A DNA stretch of 64,000 nucleotides from Ostrinia nubilalis (lineage: Eukaryota > Arthropoda > Insecta > Lepidoptera > Crambidae). Location of the stretch: contig NC_087118.1 of assembly GCF_963855985.1 (NCBI RefSeq), forward strand, positions 9,003,501-9,067,500, given 5' to 3'. The position numbers and the translations under genes are program-made. Each line of letters begins with the position of its first letter. Within the stretch, counting starts at the first letter, position 1. Of the stretch, positions 21,184 through 34,976 are shown in pieces. Under the pieces are notes generated by a model that saw only the letters and a list, made by a program, of their open reading frames with translations, made no database searches and was not told where the DNA came from.

Positions 21184-22590
21184 CTATCGTGGCGCGTGTA
21201 TGACCGGTTCCACTTCATTTTTTAACTTTATGCTATAATATCCGGGTAAACAGCCTATACCCTCAAAAACATCCTGATATGAGTCTAAGAACACTGGAAC
21301 ACTATTAGATGATTTTATCGACATGACACGCTGTAATAAATTTAGTTCAAGACAACTATGTTTACTTAAAATTGGGCAAGATTGGACATCAGCTATTTTG
21401 AATTCCAGTACATACATGGTTTCTTTATAATAAACTCTAAGATGGATTTTCCCTAATACATGTATGGTTTCACCTGAGTATGAACTTAACTTTGTATTAC
21501 TTTTAATCAATTGATTCTTGGACACGCCTATTTGTGATAAGTAATACAAAGGCAAAACATTTACATCTGCACCAGAATCCAATTTAAAACGCACCAATTT
21601 ATTATTAATTTTTAAAATAGCACTCCAATAATCTACACGTTTATCAATAAAATTGTTTACCTGTTCCTCGGACTCCACACAATAAACATTTGACTCATAA
21701 TTACAGACACGAGCAAAATGGTTCATTTTCAGGCACCGTAGGCACTTTTTTCCGTAAGCCGGGCATTTATATTGTCCATGTACACCTCCACATCGCGTGC
21801 AGTTGGCTTTTTCACGTCGTACCGGTGCTCCTTGCGCCGACGCCCGCGACGCCGACGACGGTCCCGCTGCTCCGCGGGCCGCCAGCTGATGTTGCATGTG
21901 TGGGCGGCCTCGAGCTCGTGTCCCTCGGCGTGAGATCAAAGCATTGACCTCTCTCTGTTCATCTTCAGGATATTCACAATTTCTCGATACCGCCATTCTC
22001 ATACCGTTGTTTTTGTTGTATTTTATTTCGTGAACGTATTCTTGTTTTATATTTTCTGAGTATAATCTTGACACGGTGGCTATTCGGCAAATCTCTTGTG
22101 CTTTATCCAAGTTTAACTTTTCTTCCCGCAATAATCTTTCTCTTATTCCAGCATCGTTCACGCCACATACCAACCGATCTTTTATCAAATCTTCCATCAA
22201 ATCGTTGAAATCGCAAGATTGTGCCAGTTTCCTTAGTTCATATATGTATTGATCAATCGATTCGTTTTCCATTTGGCCTCTTGTGAAGAACTTATGTCTT
22301 TCGACCGTTACATTTTTCTTCACTTTAAAATGGTCGTCCAAAATGTCGATGACTTGCTGCTGCGTATTGTATTTTTTGTTGGACTGATCTACGACTTCTC
22401 GACACTGTTCGCCAATTACGTGCAATAATATGTTTATTTGTATCTCAGGGCTTTTTTCCTTTAGCTGACACGCTTTGAAATAAATTTCAAAACCTTTTTT
22501 CCAACGTATCCAGTCTGCATTTCTTCCTGAAGTGTCAATCGAGTTTTCATCGTATTTAAACGGCAACGGGGGAGTGAGCACTGTCTCCAT
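21184..22590 (-). CDS. gag: gypsy Gag with zinc knuckles and aspartic protease
   Basis: 468 residues from the ATG at 22590. The N-terminal 200 residues form a helical capsid-type region typical of gypsy Gag. An Arg/Ala-rich linker (about 220-260) follows, then two CCHC knuckles at 264-276 and 283-296 (the first with three instead of four spacer residues). The protease active site DSGAD is at 338-342, and the frame closes with the start of the RT linker. Gag packages the element's RNA; the protease cleaves the polyprotein. The frame ends at a TAG exactly where a single Gag-Pol would continue, in the short linker before the RT fingers. Confidence 0.92.
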   Translation of the reverse strand: METVLTPPLPFKYDENSIDTSGRNADWIRWKKGFEIYFKACQLKEKSPEIQINILLHVIGEQCREVVDQSNKKYNTQQQVIDILDDHFKVKKNVTVERHKFFTRGQMENESIDQYIYELRKLAQSCDFNDLMEDLIKDRLVCGVNDAGIRERLLREEKLNLDKAQEICRIATVSRLYSENIKQEYVHEIKYNKNNGMRMAVSRNCEYPEDEQREVNALISRRGTRARGRPHMQHQLAARGAAGPSSASRASAQGAPVRREKANCTRCGGVHGQYKCPAYGKKCLRCLKMNHFARVCNYESNVYCVESEEQVNNFIDKRVDYWSAILKINNKLVRFKLDSGADVNVLPLYYLSQIGVSKNQLIKSNTKLSSYSGETIHVLGKIHLRVYYKETMYVLEFKIADVQSCPILSKHSCLELNLLQRVMSIKSSNSVPVFLDSYQDVFEGIGCLPGYYSIKLKNEVEPVIHAPR

Positions 22591-22657
22591 GACGAAATGT
22601 TCTGTATTTTAACACTTTTAAAATACGAATTACTACTTCAATTATCTACTGCCGAAT

Positions 22658-22675
22658 ATCCTACCGGCTGCGCCA
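22658..22675 (-). promoter_or_regulatory. gypsy primer-binding site (tRNA-Ser)
   Basis: On the minus strand TGGCGCAGCCGGTAGGAT directly follows the 5' LTR. Its complement is the 3' end of insect tRNA-Ser(AGA) plus CCA over 18 bases. The same primer is known for the mag family. Confidence 0.88.
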
Positions 22676-22797
22676 TGTAAACGTTTGTGAGGCACGTACA
22701 ATGAAACACAGGGCTGAGCAATGACTGATTTAATTCTATAAGATGCGGGTGAAAGCACATAATAAAATATTGACATTAGTTATCAAACTACCTGACA
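22676..22797 (-). repeat. gypsy 5' LTR (122 bp)
   Basis: Identical to the copy at 17574-17695. Transcription in the minus direction would begin here; no obvious TATA box, but an initiator-like TCAGT is present. Confidence 0.95.
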
Positions 22798-24087
22798 GTT
22801 TTCATCATGGTTTTTATTAGTATTTGCTTTTTATCTAAGCGGCGAAACGAAACGTTTCGCGATGTCAATGCGAGTCATTGTCACTGCCAGTTGAGCTGTC
22901 AAATCACTTTGGAATTTTGGTCGATCGTGCGCAACCGCAATTTTATTATTTTCGGGGATGTAATCCCCTGTGTTTCAAATCGTGTGTTGCAGAATGCATC
23001 CACGATAATTTCTTAATATAATTTAAAATAATCACACATGAGGTAAGTTCCCGTCGGAGAATTTATTTATTTTTCGTGATTGATATTTTTCGTATTCCAG
23101 TACGTGGTATTTCATGTGATCGTTTCTTTCAGAAATTCCCTAAATCCTATTCGGATGAGGGTATTGGGTTGCTGAGGGCTGCGAGCGAAGCTCAAATTAG
23201 AGAACAGCCTTCGTAAGTATTTCTTTCCCATTGCGGGTTTTTTCATAACCTAATGCCACGTTCCACATGTGATGCTGACACTCGTATTTTTCGTTACAGA
23301 TGCGGGATTTCATATTTTACATTATTTTATAGACATTTCATATTTCATATTTCACAATTTTATAATTTAAACATAATATTTTGATGATATTTCATATATT
23401 TTAATTTCTCTTCATTTCGTATGAAATATTTGTCCTTTCTAAACTGCTGATCTCTTCGCATTTCCTCCTTGTCATCAAACCTCTGTCTCTGCAAGAGTTT
23501 GAACGCTTACCTGTCGAAGAGATGCAAGAGCTTCATCTGGCACTGCGCGCTTGAGGCCGTGGAGGACGCTGCTTGTAGCCTAAAAGTGTGCGAGACCCGT
23601 TGGACCCCGGAAGAAGAGAGGAACGTTCAGGGTAACGGCTTATAACCGCATGGCTTCCAAGGTACCCACTTTTTCCATCCTTCAAGTAGGAGTCTTTCCG
23701 ACCTGACTTCGCGCAGTTATCTTAACTAGTAGAGTCTTTTAATATTTAGGCTGAGTTTTAAGAAATTTGTAGTGGCAATAATATTCACCAAACCGAACCT
23801 AATTAACGACCCTGAATCCCTTGAGATTGGCACTATCTATTACAGTAGTTATAATATCGTAATTGTCAACTGTATTCAAGCTTACGAGACAAAATAAATT
23901 GTGTCAATTGAGAGGGAGCTGTTTTATTTACATTTTCTAATTTCACACAAGGAACGGTAACTCTTATAAATTTCTGCAAGCCGGACAACCTCTTTTTCAC
24001 GTGCAGACAATTCACCATCTTCTTCGTCTGCACCGGTGGCGGTTCAATTCCAGTCACCAAGCCGCCAGGAAAAAATCCTTTCTTGCA

Positions 24088-26204
24088 GTGGCGCCCATCT
24101 TTTGATGTTTATTATTGCCATATTTTTTTATGAAGTTTATGGGTGGAAAGCCAATAATAGAAGCAACATTGTGTGCTGACTATCCGCTCATACACTTCTA
24201 TTTTATTGTTTAATAATTTTTATTAGGGAATCTCTCATGTGTGTGCTGTTGTTTGTCTTGTTATTTTTTGTAATTTATTTGTGATGCCCACATAATTTTT
24301 TTTAGGTTGTCAACTTTTTCATAATATTATGTTAACCATTATAACAGAGCGTACTACTCTATATGAGGTTAGTTTACATGATGTTAGGTTACATATTTTT
24401 TGTGTTGCAACTCTTATTTTGTATATTATGTTGGGACAAGTAAGTAACATTTTTTTTTGTTAGGTTATATTTATTTTGTGCCTACATTGCTTTTGGGCTT
24501 TATAGCTTATAACTTTAGTTACTTACTTTAATTATTTTGTTTTTTCATACAAGACAAACACAGTTTTAGTTTTAATTTTAGTGTTTATTTATTTGTACTC
24601 ATAATAAGTAAGTACATAATGTATTGTAAAGTACCTACCCAGATATTTTGTTACATAATGCTGACTAAAATCTTTAATTATTGTTTATGTACTTAGGTAA
24701 CAAATTGCTTTTGTGCCACTATGGACATATAACTTTTATTTCTTGTTACCTAGTACACATTATTTTGTATTAATTACATAATGTTAGCATAATATTATAA
24801 CTTTTATTTGGAATTAATTAATTTAATTTGGCTAAATTTTGATAACTTAAGGCAGATATTCCTATTAGTATTTAGGCATTATACTGCAGTGTATCTTAAT
24901 GTTTGGTACTTAATGTCATAATGTTATTATATTACTGGCTAGTGAGTTGTTTGTGGGTACACTTACTAACTTGTTGATGTTTATACGGGAATAACTTAAT
25001 TGATTATTATTTAGGTTTTGATAACAATTAAAAGTTATTAATTTTAGTAAAGTGCCATTTTCTTAAATTTGTATAAATTAATTATTAATTTTCATTTAAC
25101 TTTTGGAAAATATTTTTGCCACTTAGTTTTTTTTTCAAAAATAATTTTATTAGGCTACCTTCTTTAAGGAAGTTTTTTTTTTAAATTATAGTTATGCCAA
25201 GGTTCTCAGTCGTAGGACTTAGGATTTTTTTTTTCTGGGTAGGTAGGTACTTTACTTTGGTAACTAACTTATGAGTTTAGAATTTTTTTGGACACAATCG
25301 TATTGTGTAATGTTTTCCTGTTGGTATTTTATTAACGGTAGATTCTTTTATAGCAAAATTTTTTTATGGACAATCGAGTTGTCGGGTATCTGCTACAGTT
25401 TTGCCTCGGTGCTTTATTCTGTAACTTATAGTTCAGAAATTGTTTTCCAGAGATTTTATCTCCGTGTTTTTGTTTTGTTTTGTTTGAGTGCTATGTATCT
25501 CCTATATACATGCCTCGTTTGTTTTGTCTTTTCCAGGGATGACATCATGTGCTTTTATGCACTATTCCCTGTGTTTTGTGTTTTGTTGCGATGACGTCCA
25601 ATTTATATTGTGGCCAGCGACATTTTTGTTCTGTGGTTTTTAACCCAGACATTTTTTCTAGGGATGACATGTGTTGAAATATACACTTTCCCTAGGGCCC
25701 ACTGGATGGCTATTCCAGAAAATATGTTCGTAATGGCCGAAATAGCCTTACAACGTTACTGGGGATTCGAGTACCACTGGTTCACAGTTGGGACTCTGCG
25801 GGGAATTTTGAATGCAGGTGGCAAGCAGTATAATTTGAAACTGATGCTTACAGGTATGAAAGAGAGGTATGAAAGATGACTGTATGTTAGTGTTGGGTTT
25901 CATTTATGCTCGGACAGCAGAGATTGTTTTAGGTTTGAAGAACATCAGTCCTGGTAGTTGGTTTTCATCTGGTTTGTTTTGCTTAGTGAAAAGTCAGTTT
26001 GTTTTTGTTCCTGTTATGTCAGCATACCCTACAACTCGTTGTTTGTTTTCTAGATTTTTTTTTTCAGTTGAAGTTTCTGCTGGAACCCTTTTTTCTTTTG
26101 AGGTCTTTCTGCGTTTAGACACATTTTTTTTTCTTTTTCAGTTTGTAGTTCGCTGAGGGCAGCTCAGATTCTTTCTCCGTGCGAATGTCTAGGGGGGAGG
26201 GTAT
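24088..26204 (+). mobile_element. array internal region 3
   Basis: Complete internal region with TGGCGCCCA at its start and AGGGGGGAGGG at its end; no gag or pol. Confidence 0.88.
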
Positions 26205-27717
26205 TGTAGCGTTGCAGTTTTGGCTGTTTTTCACAAATTGTTTTTCTTACTCGATGTTTGGATTTAGGATACCACTAGCGACATCTATTGGCGTGATTTA
26301 GAATTAATTTGCAATAGATGGCGCTTTTTGCTCAGTCAATTCAAATATATTTTATTGAAACATTTCCTAATGTTTTTGTTTTGATTATTCTATTTTTTAA
26401 TAGAATATTTTCAGTGTTCAGGAGATTGTTTTCATCATGGTTTTTATTAGTATTTGCTTTTTATCTAAGCGGCGAAACGAAACGTTTCGCGATGTCAATG
26501 CGAGTCATTGTCACTGTCAGTTGAGCTGTCAAATCACTTTGGAATTTTGGTCGATCGTGCGCAACCGCAATTTTATTATTTTCGGGGATGTAATCCCCTG
26601 TGTTTCAAATCGTGTGTTGCAGAATGCATCCACGATAATTTCTTAATATAATTTAAAATAATCACACATGAGGTAAGTTCCCGTCGGAGAATTTATTTAT
26701 TTTTCGTGATTGATATTTTTCGTATTCCAGTACGTGGTATTTCATGTGATCGTTTCTTTCAGAAATTCCCTAAATCCTATTCGGATGAGGGTATTGGGTT
26801 GCTGAGGGCTGCGAGCGAAGCTCAAATTAGAGAACAGCCTTCGTAAGTATTTCTTTCCCATTGCGGGTTTTTTCATAACCTAATGCCACGTTCCACATGT
26901 GATGCTGACACTCGTATTTTTCGTTACAGATGCGGGATTTCATATTTTACATTATTTTATAGACATTTCATATTTCATATTTCACAATTTTATAATTTAA
27001 ACATAATATTTTGATGATATTTCATATATTTTAATTTCTCTTCATTTCGTATGAAATATTTGTCCTTTCTAAACTGCTGATCTCTTCGCATTTCCTCCTT
27101 GTCATCAAACCTCTGTCTCTGCAAGAGTTTGAACGCTTACCTGTCGAAGAGATGCAAGAGCTTCATCTGGCACTGCGCGCTTGAGGCCGTGGAGGACGCT
27201 GCTTGTAGCCTAAAAGTGTGCGAGACCCGTTGGACCCCGGAAGAAGAGAGGAACGTTCAGGGTAACGGCTTATAACCGCATGGCTTCCAAGGTACCCACT
27301 TTTTCCATCCTTCAAGTAGGAGTCTTTCCGACCTGACTTCGCGCAGTTATCTTAACTAGTAGAGTCTTTTAATATTTAGGCTGAGTTTTAAGAAATTTGT
27401 AGTGGCAATAATATTCACCAAACCGAACCTAATTAACGACCCTGAATCCCTTGAGATTGGCACTATCTATTACAGTAGTTATAATATCGTAATTGTCAAC
27501 TGTATTCAAGCTTACGAGACAAAATAAATTGTGTCAATTGAGAGGGAGCTGTTTTATTTACATTTTCTAATTTCACACAAGGAACGGTAACTCTTATAAA
27601 TTTCTGCAAGCCGGACAACCTCTTTTTCACGTGCAGACAATTCACCATCTTCTTCGTCTGCACCGGTGGCGGTTCAATTCCAGTCACCAAGCCGCCAGGA
27701 AAAAATCCTTTCTTGCA
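26205..27717 (+). repeat. array LTR4
   Basis: Complete 1513-bp LTR, majority base at each of the three diagnostic sites. Confidence 0.92.
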
Positions 27718-29833
27718 GTGGCGCCCATCTTTTGATGTTTATTATTGCCATATTTTTTTATGAAGTTTATGGGTGGAAAGCCAATAATAGAAGCAACATT
27801 GTGTGCTGACTATCCGCTCATACACTTCTATTTTATTGTTTAATAATTTTTATTAGGGAATCTCTCATGTGTGTGCTGTTGTTTGTCTTGTTATTTTTTG
27901 TAATTTATTTGTGATGCCCACATAATTTTTTTTAGGTTGTCAACTTTTTCATAATATTATGTTAACCATTATAACAGAGCGTACTACTCTATATGAGGTT
28001 AGTTTACATGATGTTAGGTTACATATTTTTTGTGTTGCAACTCTTATTTTGTATATTATGTTGGGACAAGTAAGTAACATTTTTTTTTGTTAGGTTATAT
28101 TTATTTTGTGCCTACATTGCTTTTGGGCTTTATAGCTTATAACTTTAGTTACTTACTTTAATTATTTTGTTTTTTCATACAAGACAAACACAGTTTTAGT
28201 TTTAATTTTAGTGTTTATTTATTTGTACTCATAATAAGTAAGTACATAATGTATTGTAAAGTACCTACCCAGATATTTTGTTACATAATGCTGACTAAAA
28301 TCTTTAATTATTGTTTATGTACTTAGGTAACAAATTGCTTTTGTGCCACTATGGACATATAACTTTTATTTCTTGTTACCTAGTACACATTATTTTGTAT
28401 TAATTACATAATGTTAGCATAATATTATAACTTTTATTTGGAATTAATTAATTTAATTTGGCTAAATTTTGATAACTTAAGGCAGATATTCCTATTAGTA
28501 TTTAGGCATTATACTGCAGTGTATCTTAATGTTTGGTACTTAATGTCATAATGTTATTATATTACTGGCTAGTGAGTTGTTTGTGGGTACACTTACTAAC
28601 TTGTTGATGTTTATACGGGAATAACTTAATTGATTATTATTTAGGTTTTGATAACAATTAAAAGTTATTAATTTTAGTAAAGTGCCATTTTCTTAAATTT
28701 GTATAAATTAATTATTAATTTTCATTTAACTTTTGGAAAATATTTTTGCCACTTAGTTTTTTTTTCAAAAATAATTTTATTAGGCTACCTTCTTTAAGGA
28801 AGTTTTTTTTTAAATTATAGTTATGCCAAGGTTCTCAGTCGTAGGACTTAGGATTTTTTTTTTCTGGGTAGGTAGGTACTTTACTTTGGTAACTAACTTA
28901 TGAGTTTAGAATTTTTTTGGACACAATCGTATTGTGTAATGTTTTCCTGTTGGTATTTTATTAACGGTAGATTCTTTTATAGCAAAATTTTTTTATGGAC
29001 AATCGAGTTGTCGGGTATCTGCTACAGTTTTGCCTCGGTGCTTTATTCTGTAACTTATAGTTCAGAAATTGTTTTCCAGAGATTTTATCTCCGTGTTTTT
29101 GTTTTGTTTTGTTTGAGTGCTATGTATCTCCTATATACATGCCTCGTTTGTTTTGTCTTTTCCAGGGATGACATCATGTGCTTTTATGCACTATTCCCTG
29201 TGTTTTGTGTTTTGTTGCGATGACGTCCAATTTATATTGTGGCCAGCGACATTTTTGTTCTGTGGTTTTTAACCCAGACATTTTTTCTAGGGATGACATG
29301 TGTTGAAATATACACTTTCCCTAGGGCCCACTGGATGGCTATTCCAGAAAATATGTTCGTAATGGCCGAAATAGCCTTACAACGTTACTGGGGATTCGAG
29401 TACCACTGGTTCACAGTTGGGACTCTGCGGGGAATTTTGAATGCAGGTGGCAAGCAGTATAATTTGAAACTGATGCTTACAGGTATGAAAGAGAGGTATG
29501 AAAGATGACTGTATGTTAGTGTTGGGTTTCATTTATGCTCGGACAGCAGAGATTGTTTTAGGTTTGAAGAACATCAGTCCTGGTAGTTGGTTTTCATCTG
29601 GTTTGTTTTGCTTAGTGAAAAGTCAGTTTGTTTTTGTTCCTGTTATGTCAGCATACCCTACAACTCGTTGTTTGTTTTCTAGATTTTTTTTTTCAGTTGA
29701 AGTTTCTGCTGGAACCCTTTTTTCTTTTGAGGTCTTTCTGCGTTTAGACACATTTTTTTTTCTTTTTCAGTTTGTAGTTCGCTGAGGGCAGCTCAGATTC
29801 TTTCTCCGTGCGAATGTCTAGGGGGGAGGGTAT
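27718..29833 (+). mobile_element. array internal region 4
   Basis: Complete internal region, 2116 bp, same features as region 2. Confidence 0.88.
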
Positions 29834-31346
29834 TGTAGCGTTGCAGTTTTGGCTGTTTTTCACAAATTGTTTTTCTTACTCGATGTTTGGATTTAGGATA
29901 CCACTAGCGACATCTATTGGCGTGATTTAGAATTAATTTGCAATAGATGGCGCTTTTTGCTCAGTCAATTCAAATATATTTTATTGAAACATTTCCTAAT
30001 GTTTTTGTTTTGATTATTCTATTTTTTAATAGAATATTTTCAGTGTTCAGGAGATTGTTTTCATCATGGTTTTTATTAGTATTTGCTTTTTATCTAAGCG
30101 GCGAAACGAAACGTTTCGCGATGTCAATGCGAGTCATTGTCACTGCCAGTTGAGCTGTCAAATCACTTTGGAATTTTGGTCGATCGTGCGCAACCGCAAT
30201 TTTATTATTTTCGGGGATGTAATCCCCTGTGTTTCAAATCGTGTGTTGCAGAATGCATCCACGATAATTTCTTAATATAATTTAAAATAATCACACATGA
30301 GGTAAGTTCCCGTCGGAGAATTTATTTATTTTTCGTGATTGATATTTTTCGTATTCCAGTACGTGGTATTTCATGTGATCGTTTCTTTCAGAAATTCCCT
30401 AAATCCTATTCGGATGAGGGTATTGGGTTGCTGAGGGCTGCGAGCGAAGCTCAAATTAGAGAACAGCCTTCGTAAGTATTTCTTTCCCATTGCGGGTTTT
30501 TTCATAACCTAATGCCACGTTCCACATGTGATGCTGACACTCGTATTTTTCGTTACAGATGCGGGATTTCATATTTTACATTATTTTATAGACATTTCAT
30601 ATTTCATATTTCACAATTTTATAATTTAAACATAATATTTTGATGATATTTCATATATTTTAATTTCTCTTCATTACGTATGAAATATTTGTCCTTTCTA
30701 AACTGCTGATCTCTTCGCATTTCCTCCTTGTCATCAAACCTCTGTCTCTGCAAGAGTTTGAACGCTTACCTGTCGAAGAGATGCAAGAGCTTCATCTGGC
30801 ACTGCGCGCTTGAGGCCGTGGAGGACGCTGCTTGTAGCCTAAAAGTGTGCGAGACCCGTTGGACCCCGGAAGAAGAGAGGAACGTTCAGGGTAACGGCTT
30901 ATAACCGCATGGCTTCCAAGGTACCCACTTTTTCCATCCTTCAAGTAGGAGTCTTTCCGACCTGACTTCGCGCAGTTATCTTAACTAGTAGAGTCTTTTA
31001 ATATTTAGGCTGAGTTTTAAGAAATTTGTAGTGGCAATAATATTCACCAAACCGAACCTAATTAACGACCCTGAATCCCTTGAGATTGGCACTATCTATT
31101 ACAGTAGTTATAATATCGTAATTGTCAACTGTATTCAAGCTTACGAGACAAAATAAATTGTGTCAATTGAGAGGGAGCTGTTTTATTTACATTTTCTAAT
31201 TTCACACAAGGAACGGTAACTCTTATAAATTTCTGCAAGCCGGACAACCTCTTTTTCACGTGCAGACAATTCACCATCTTCTTCGTCTGCACCGGTGGCG
31301 GTTCAATTCCAGTCACCAAGCCGCCAGGAAAAAATCCTTTCTTGCA
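29834..31346 (+). repeat. array LTR5
   Basis: Complete LTR. It combines C at 30146 (as in LTR3) and A at 30676 (as in LTR1), a mosaic of two minor variants. Confidence 0.92.
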
Positions 31347-33463
31347 GTGGCGCCCATCTTTTGATGTTTATTATTGCCATATTTTTTTATGAAGTTTATG
31401 GGTGGAAAGCCAATAATAGAAGCAACATTGTGTGCTGACTATCCGCTCATACACTTCTATTTTATTGTTTAATAATTTTTATTAGGGAATCTCTCATGTG
31501 TGTGCTGTTGTTTGTCTTGTTATTTTTTGTAATTTATTTGTGATGCCCACATAATTTTTTTTAGGTTGTCAACTTTTTCATAATATTATGTTAACCATTA
31601 TAACAGAGCGTACTACTCTATATGAGGTTAGTTTACATGATGTTAGGTTACATATTTTTTGTGTTGCAACTCTTATTTTGTATATTATGTTGGGACAAGT
31701 AAGTAACATTTTTTTTTGTTAGGTTATATTTATTTTGTGCCTACATTGCTTTTGGGCTTTATAGCTTATAACTTTAGTTACTTACTTTAATTATTTTGTT
31801 TTTTCATACAAGACAAACACAGTTTTAGTTTTAATTTTAGTGTTTATTTATTTGTACTCATAATAAGTAAGTACATAATGTATTGTAAAGTACCTACCCA
31901 GATATTTTGTTACATAATGCTGACTAAAATCTTTAATTATTGTTTATGTACTTAGGTAACAAATTGCTTTTGTGCCACTATGGACATATAACTTTTATTT
32001 CTTGTTACCTAGTACACATTATTTTGTATTAATTACATAATGTTAGCATAATATTATAACTTTTATTTGGAATTAATTAATTTAATTTGGCTAAATTTTG
32101 ATAACTTAAGGCAGATATTCCTATTAGTATTTAGGCATTATACTGCAGTGTATCTTAATGTTTGGTACTTAATGTCATAATGTTATTATATTACTGGCTA
32201 GTGAGTTGTTTGTGGGTACACTTACTAACTTGTTGATGTTTATACGGGAATAACTTAATTGATTATTATTTAGGTTTTGATAACAATTAAAAGTTATTAA
32301 TTTTAGTAAAGTGCCATTTTCTTAAATTTGTATAAATTAATTATTAATTTTCATTTAACTTTTGGAAAATATTTTTGCCACTTAGTTTTTTTTTCAAAAA
32401 TAATTTTATTAGGCTACCTTCTTTAAGGAAGTTTTTTTTTTAAATTATAGTTATGCCAAGGTTCTCAGTCGTAGGACTTAGGATTTTTTTTTTCTGGGTA
32501 GGTAGGTACTTTACTTTGGTAACTAACTTATGAGTTTAGAATTTTTTTGGACACAATCGTATTGTGTAATGTTTTCCTGTTGGTATTTTATTAACGGTAG
32601 ATTCTTTTATAGCAAAATTTTTTTATGGACAATCGAGTTGTCGGGTATCTGCTACAGTTTTGCCTCGGTGCTTTATTCTGTAACTTATAGTTCAGAAATT
32701 GTTTTCCAGAGATTTTATCTCCGTGTTTTTGTTTTGTTTTGTTTGAGTGCTATGTATCTCCTATATACATGCCTCGTTTGTTTTGTCTTTTCCAGGGATG
32801 ACATCATGTGCTTTTATGCACTATTCCCTGTGTTTTGTGTTTTGTTGCGATGACGTCCAATTTATATTGTGGCCAGCGACATTTTTGTTCTGTGGTTTTT
32901 AACCCAGACATTTTTTCTAGGGATGACATGTGTTGAAATATACACTTTCCCTAGGGCCCACTGGATGGCTATTCCAGAAAATATGTTCGTAATGGCCGAA
33001 ATAGCCTTACAACGTTACTGGGGATTCGAGTACCACTGGTTCACAGTTGGGACTCTGCGGGGAATTTTGAATGCAGGTGGCAAGCAGTATAATTTGAAAC
33101 TGATGCTTACAGGTATGAAAGAGAGGTATGAAAGATGACTGTATGTTAGTGTTGGGTTTCATTTATGCTCGGACAGCAGAGATTGTTTTAGGTTTGAAGA
33201 ACATCAGTCCTGGTAGTTGGTTTTCATCTGGTTTGTTTTGCTTAGTGAAAAGTCAGTTTGTTTTTGTTCCTGTTATGTCAGCATACCCTACAACTCGTTG
33301 TTTGTTTTCTAGATTTTTTTTTTCAGTTGAAGTTTCTGCTGGAACCCTTTTTTCTTTTGAGGTCTTTCTGCGTTTAGACACATTTTTTTTTCTTTTTCAG
33401 TTTGTAGTTCGCTGAGGGCAGCTCAGATTCTTTCTCCGTGCGAATGTCTAGGGGGGAGGGTAT
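31347..33463 (+). mobile_element. array internal region 5
   Basis: Complete internal region, 2117 bp, no coding capacity beyond the recurrent small frames. Confidence 0.88.
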
Positions 33464-34976
33464 TGTAGCGTTGCAGTTTTGGCTGTTTTTCACAAATTGT
33501 TTTTCTTACTCGATGTTTGGATTTAGGATACCACTAGCGACATCTATTGGCGTGATTTAGAATTAATTTGCAATAGATGGCGCTTTTTGCTCAGTCAATT
33601 CAAATATATTTTATTGAAACATTTCCTAATGTTTTTGTTTTGATTATTCTATTTTTTAATAGAATATTTTCAGTGTTCAGGAGATTGTTTTCATCATGGT
33701 TTTTATTAGTATTTGCTTTTTATCTAAGCGGCGAAACGAAACGTTTCGCGATGTCAATGCGAGTCATTGTCACTGTCAGTTGAGCTGTCAAATCACTTTG
33801 GAATTTTGGTCGATCGTGCGCAACCGCAATTTTATTATTTTCGGGGATGTAATCCCCTGTGTTTCAAATCGTGTGTTGCAGAATGCATCCACGATAATTT
33901 CTTAATATAATTTAAAATAATCACACATGAGGTAAGTTCCCGTCGGAGAATTTATTTATTTTTCGTGATTGATATTTTTCGTATTCCAGTACGTGGTATT
34001 TCATGTGATCGTTTCTTTCAGAAATTCCCTAAATCCTATTCGGATGAGGGTATTGGGTTGCTGAGGGCTGCGAGCGAAGCTCAAATTAGAGAACAGCCTT
34101 CGTAAGTATTTCTTTCCCATTGCGGGTTTTTTCATAACCTAATGCCACGTTCCACATGTGATGCTGACACTGGTATTTTTCGTTACAGATGCGGGATTTC
34201 ATATTTTACATTATTTTATAGACATTTCATATTTCATATTTCACAATTTTATAATTTAAACATAATATTTTGATGATATTTCATATATTTTAATTTCTCT
34301 TCATTTCGTATGAAATATTTGTCCTTTCTAAACTGCTGATCTCTTCGCATTTCCTCCTTGTCATCAAACCTCTGTCTCTGCAAGAGTTTGAACGCTTACC
34401 TGTCGAAGAGATGCAAGAGCTTCATCTGGCACTGCGCGCTTGAGGCCGTGGAGGACGCTGCTTGTAGCCTAAAAGTGTGCGAGACCCGTTGGACCCCGGA
34501 AGAAGAGAGGAACGTTCAGGGTAACGGCTTATAACCGCATGGCTTCCAAGGTACCCACTTTTTCCATCCTTCAAGTAGGAGTCTTTCCGACCTGACTTCG
34601 CGCAGTTATCTTAACTAGTAGAGTCTTTTAATATTTAGGCTGAGTTTTAAGAAATTTGTAGTGGCAATAATATTCACCAAACCGAACCTAATTAACGACC
34701 CTGAATCCCTTGAGATTGGCACTATCTATTACAGTAGTTATAATATCGTAATTGTCAACTGTATTCAAGCTTACGAGACAAAATAAATTGTGTCAATTGA
34801 GAGGGAGCTGTTTTATTTACATTTTCTAATTTCACACAAGGAACGGTAACTCTTATAAATTTCTGCAAGCCGGACAACCTCTTTTTCACGTGCAGACAAT
34901 TCACCATCTTCTTCGTCTGCACCGGTGGCGGTTCAATTCCAGTCACCAAGCCGCCAGGAAAAAATCCTTTCTTGCA
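33464..34976 (+). repeat. array LTR6
   Basis: Complete LTR with G at 34172, shared only with LTR2 four units upstream. Confidence 0.92.

Larger units (their letters stand above)
17574..22797 (-). mobile_element. complete mag-like Ty3/gypsy retrotransposon
   Basis: 5224-bp element in minus orientation inside array LTR3. The TSD GTTT occurs at 17570-17573 and 22798-22801; intact LTRs read GATTGTTTTCATCATGG. The two 122-bp LTRs are identical base for base, so insertion is recent. Order in its own sense: LTR, tRNA-Ser primer site, Gag-protease, reverse transcriptase-RNase H-integrase, long AT-rich 3' region, polypurine tract, LTR. The very short LTRs and tRNA-Ser primer resemble the Bombyx mag lineage. 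No env-like frame. Confidence 0.95.
17347..24087 (+). repeat. array LTR3 (interrupted by gypsy)
   Basis: 1513-bp LTR once the gypsy element at 17574-22797 and one GTTT are removed. C at 22887 is shared only with LTR5. Confidence 0.88.
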
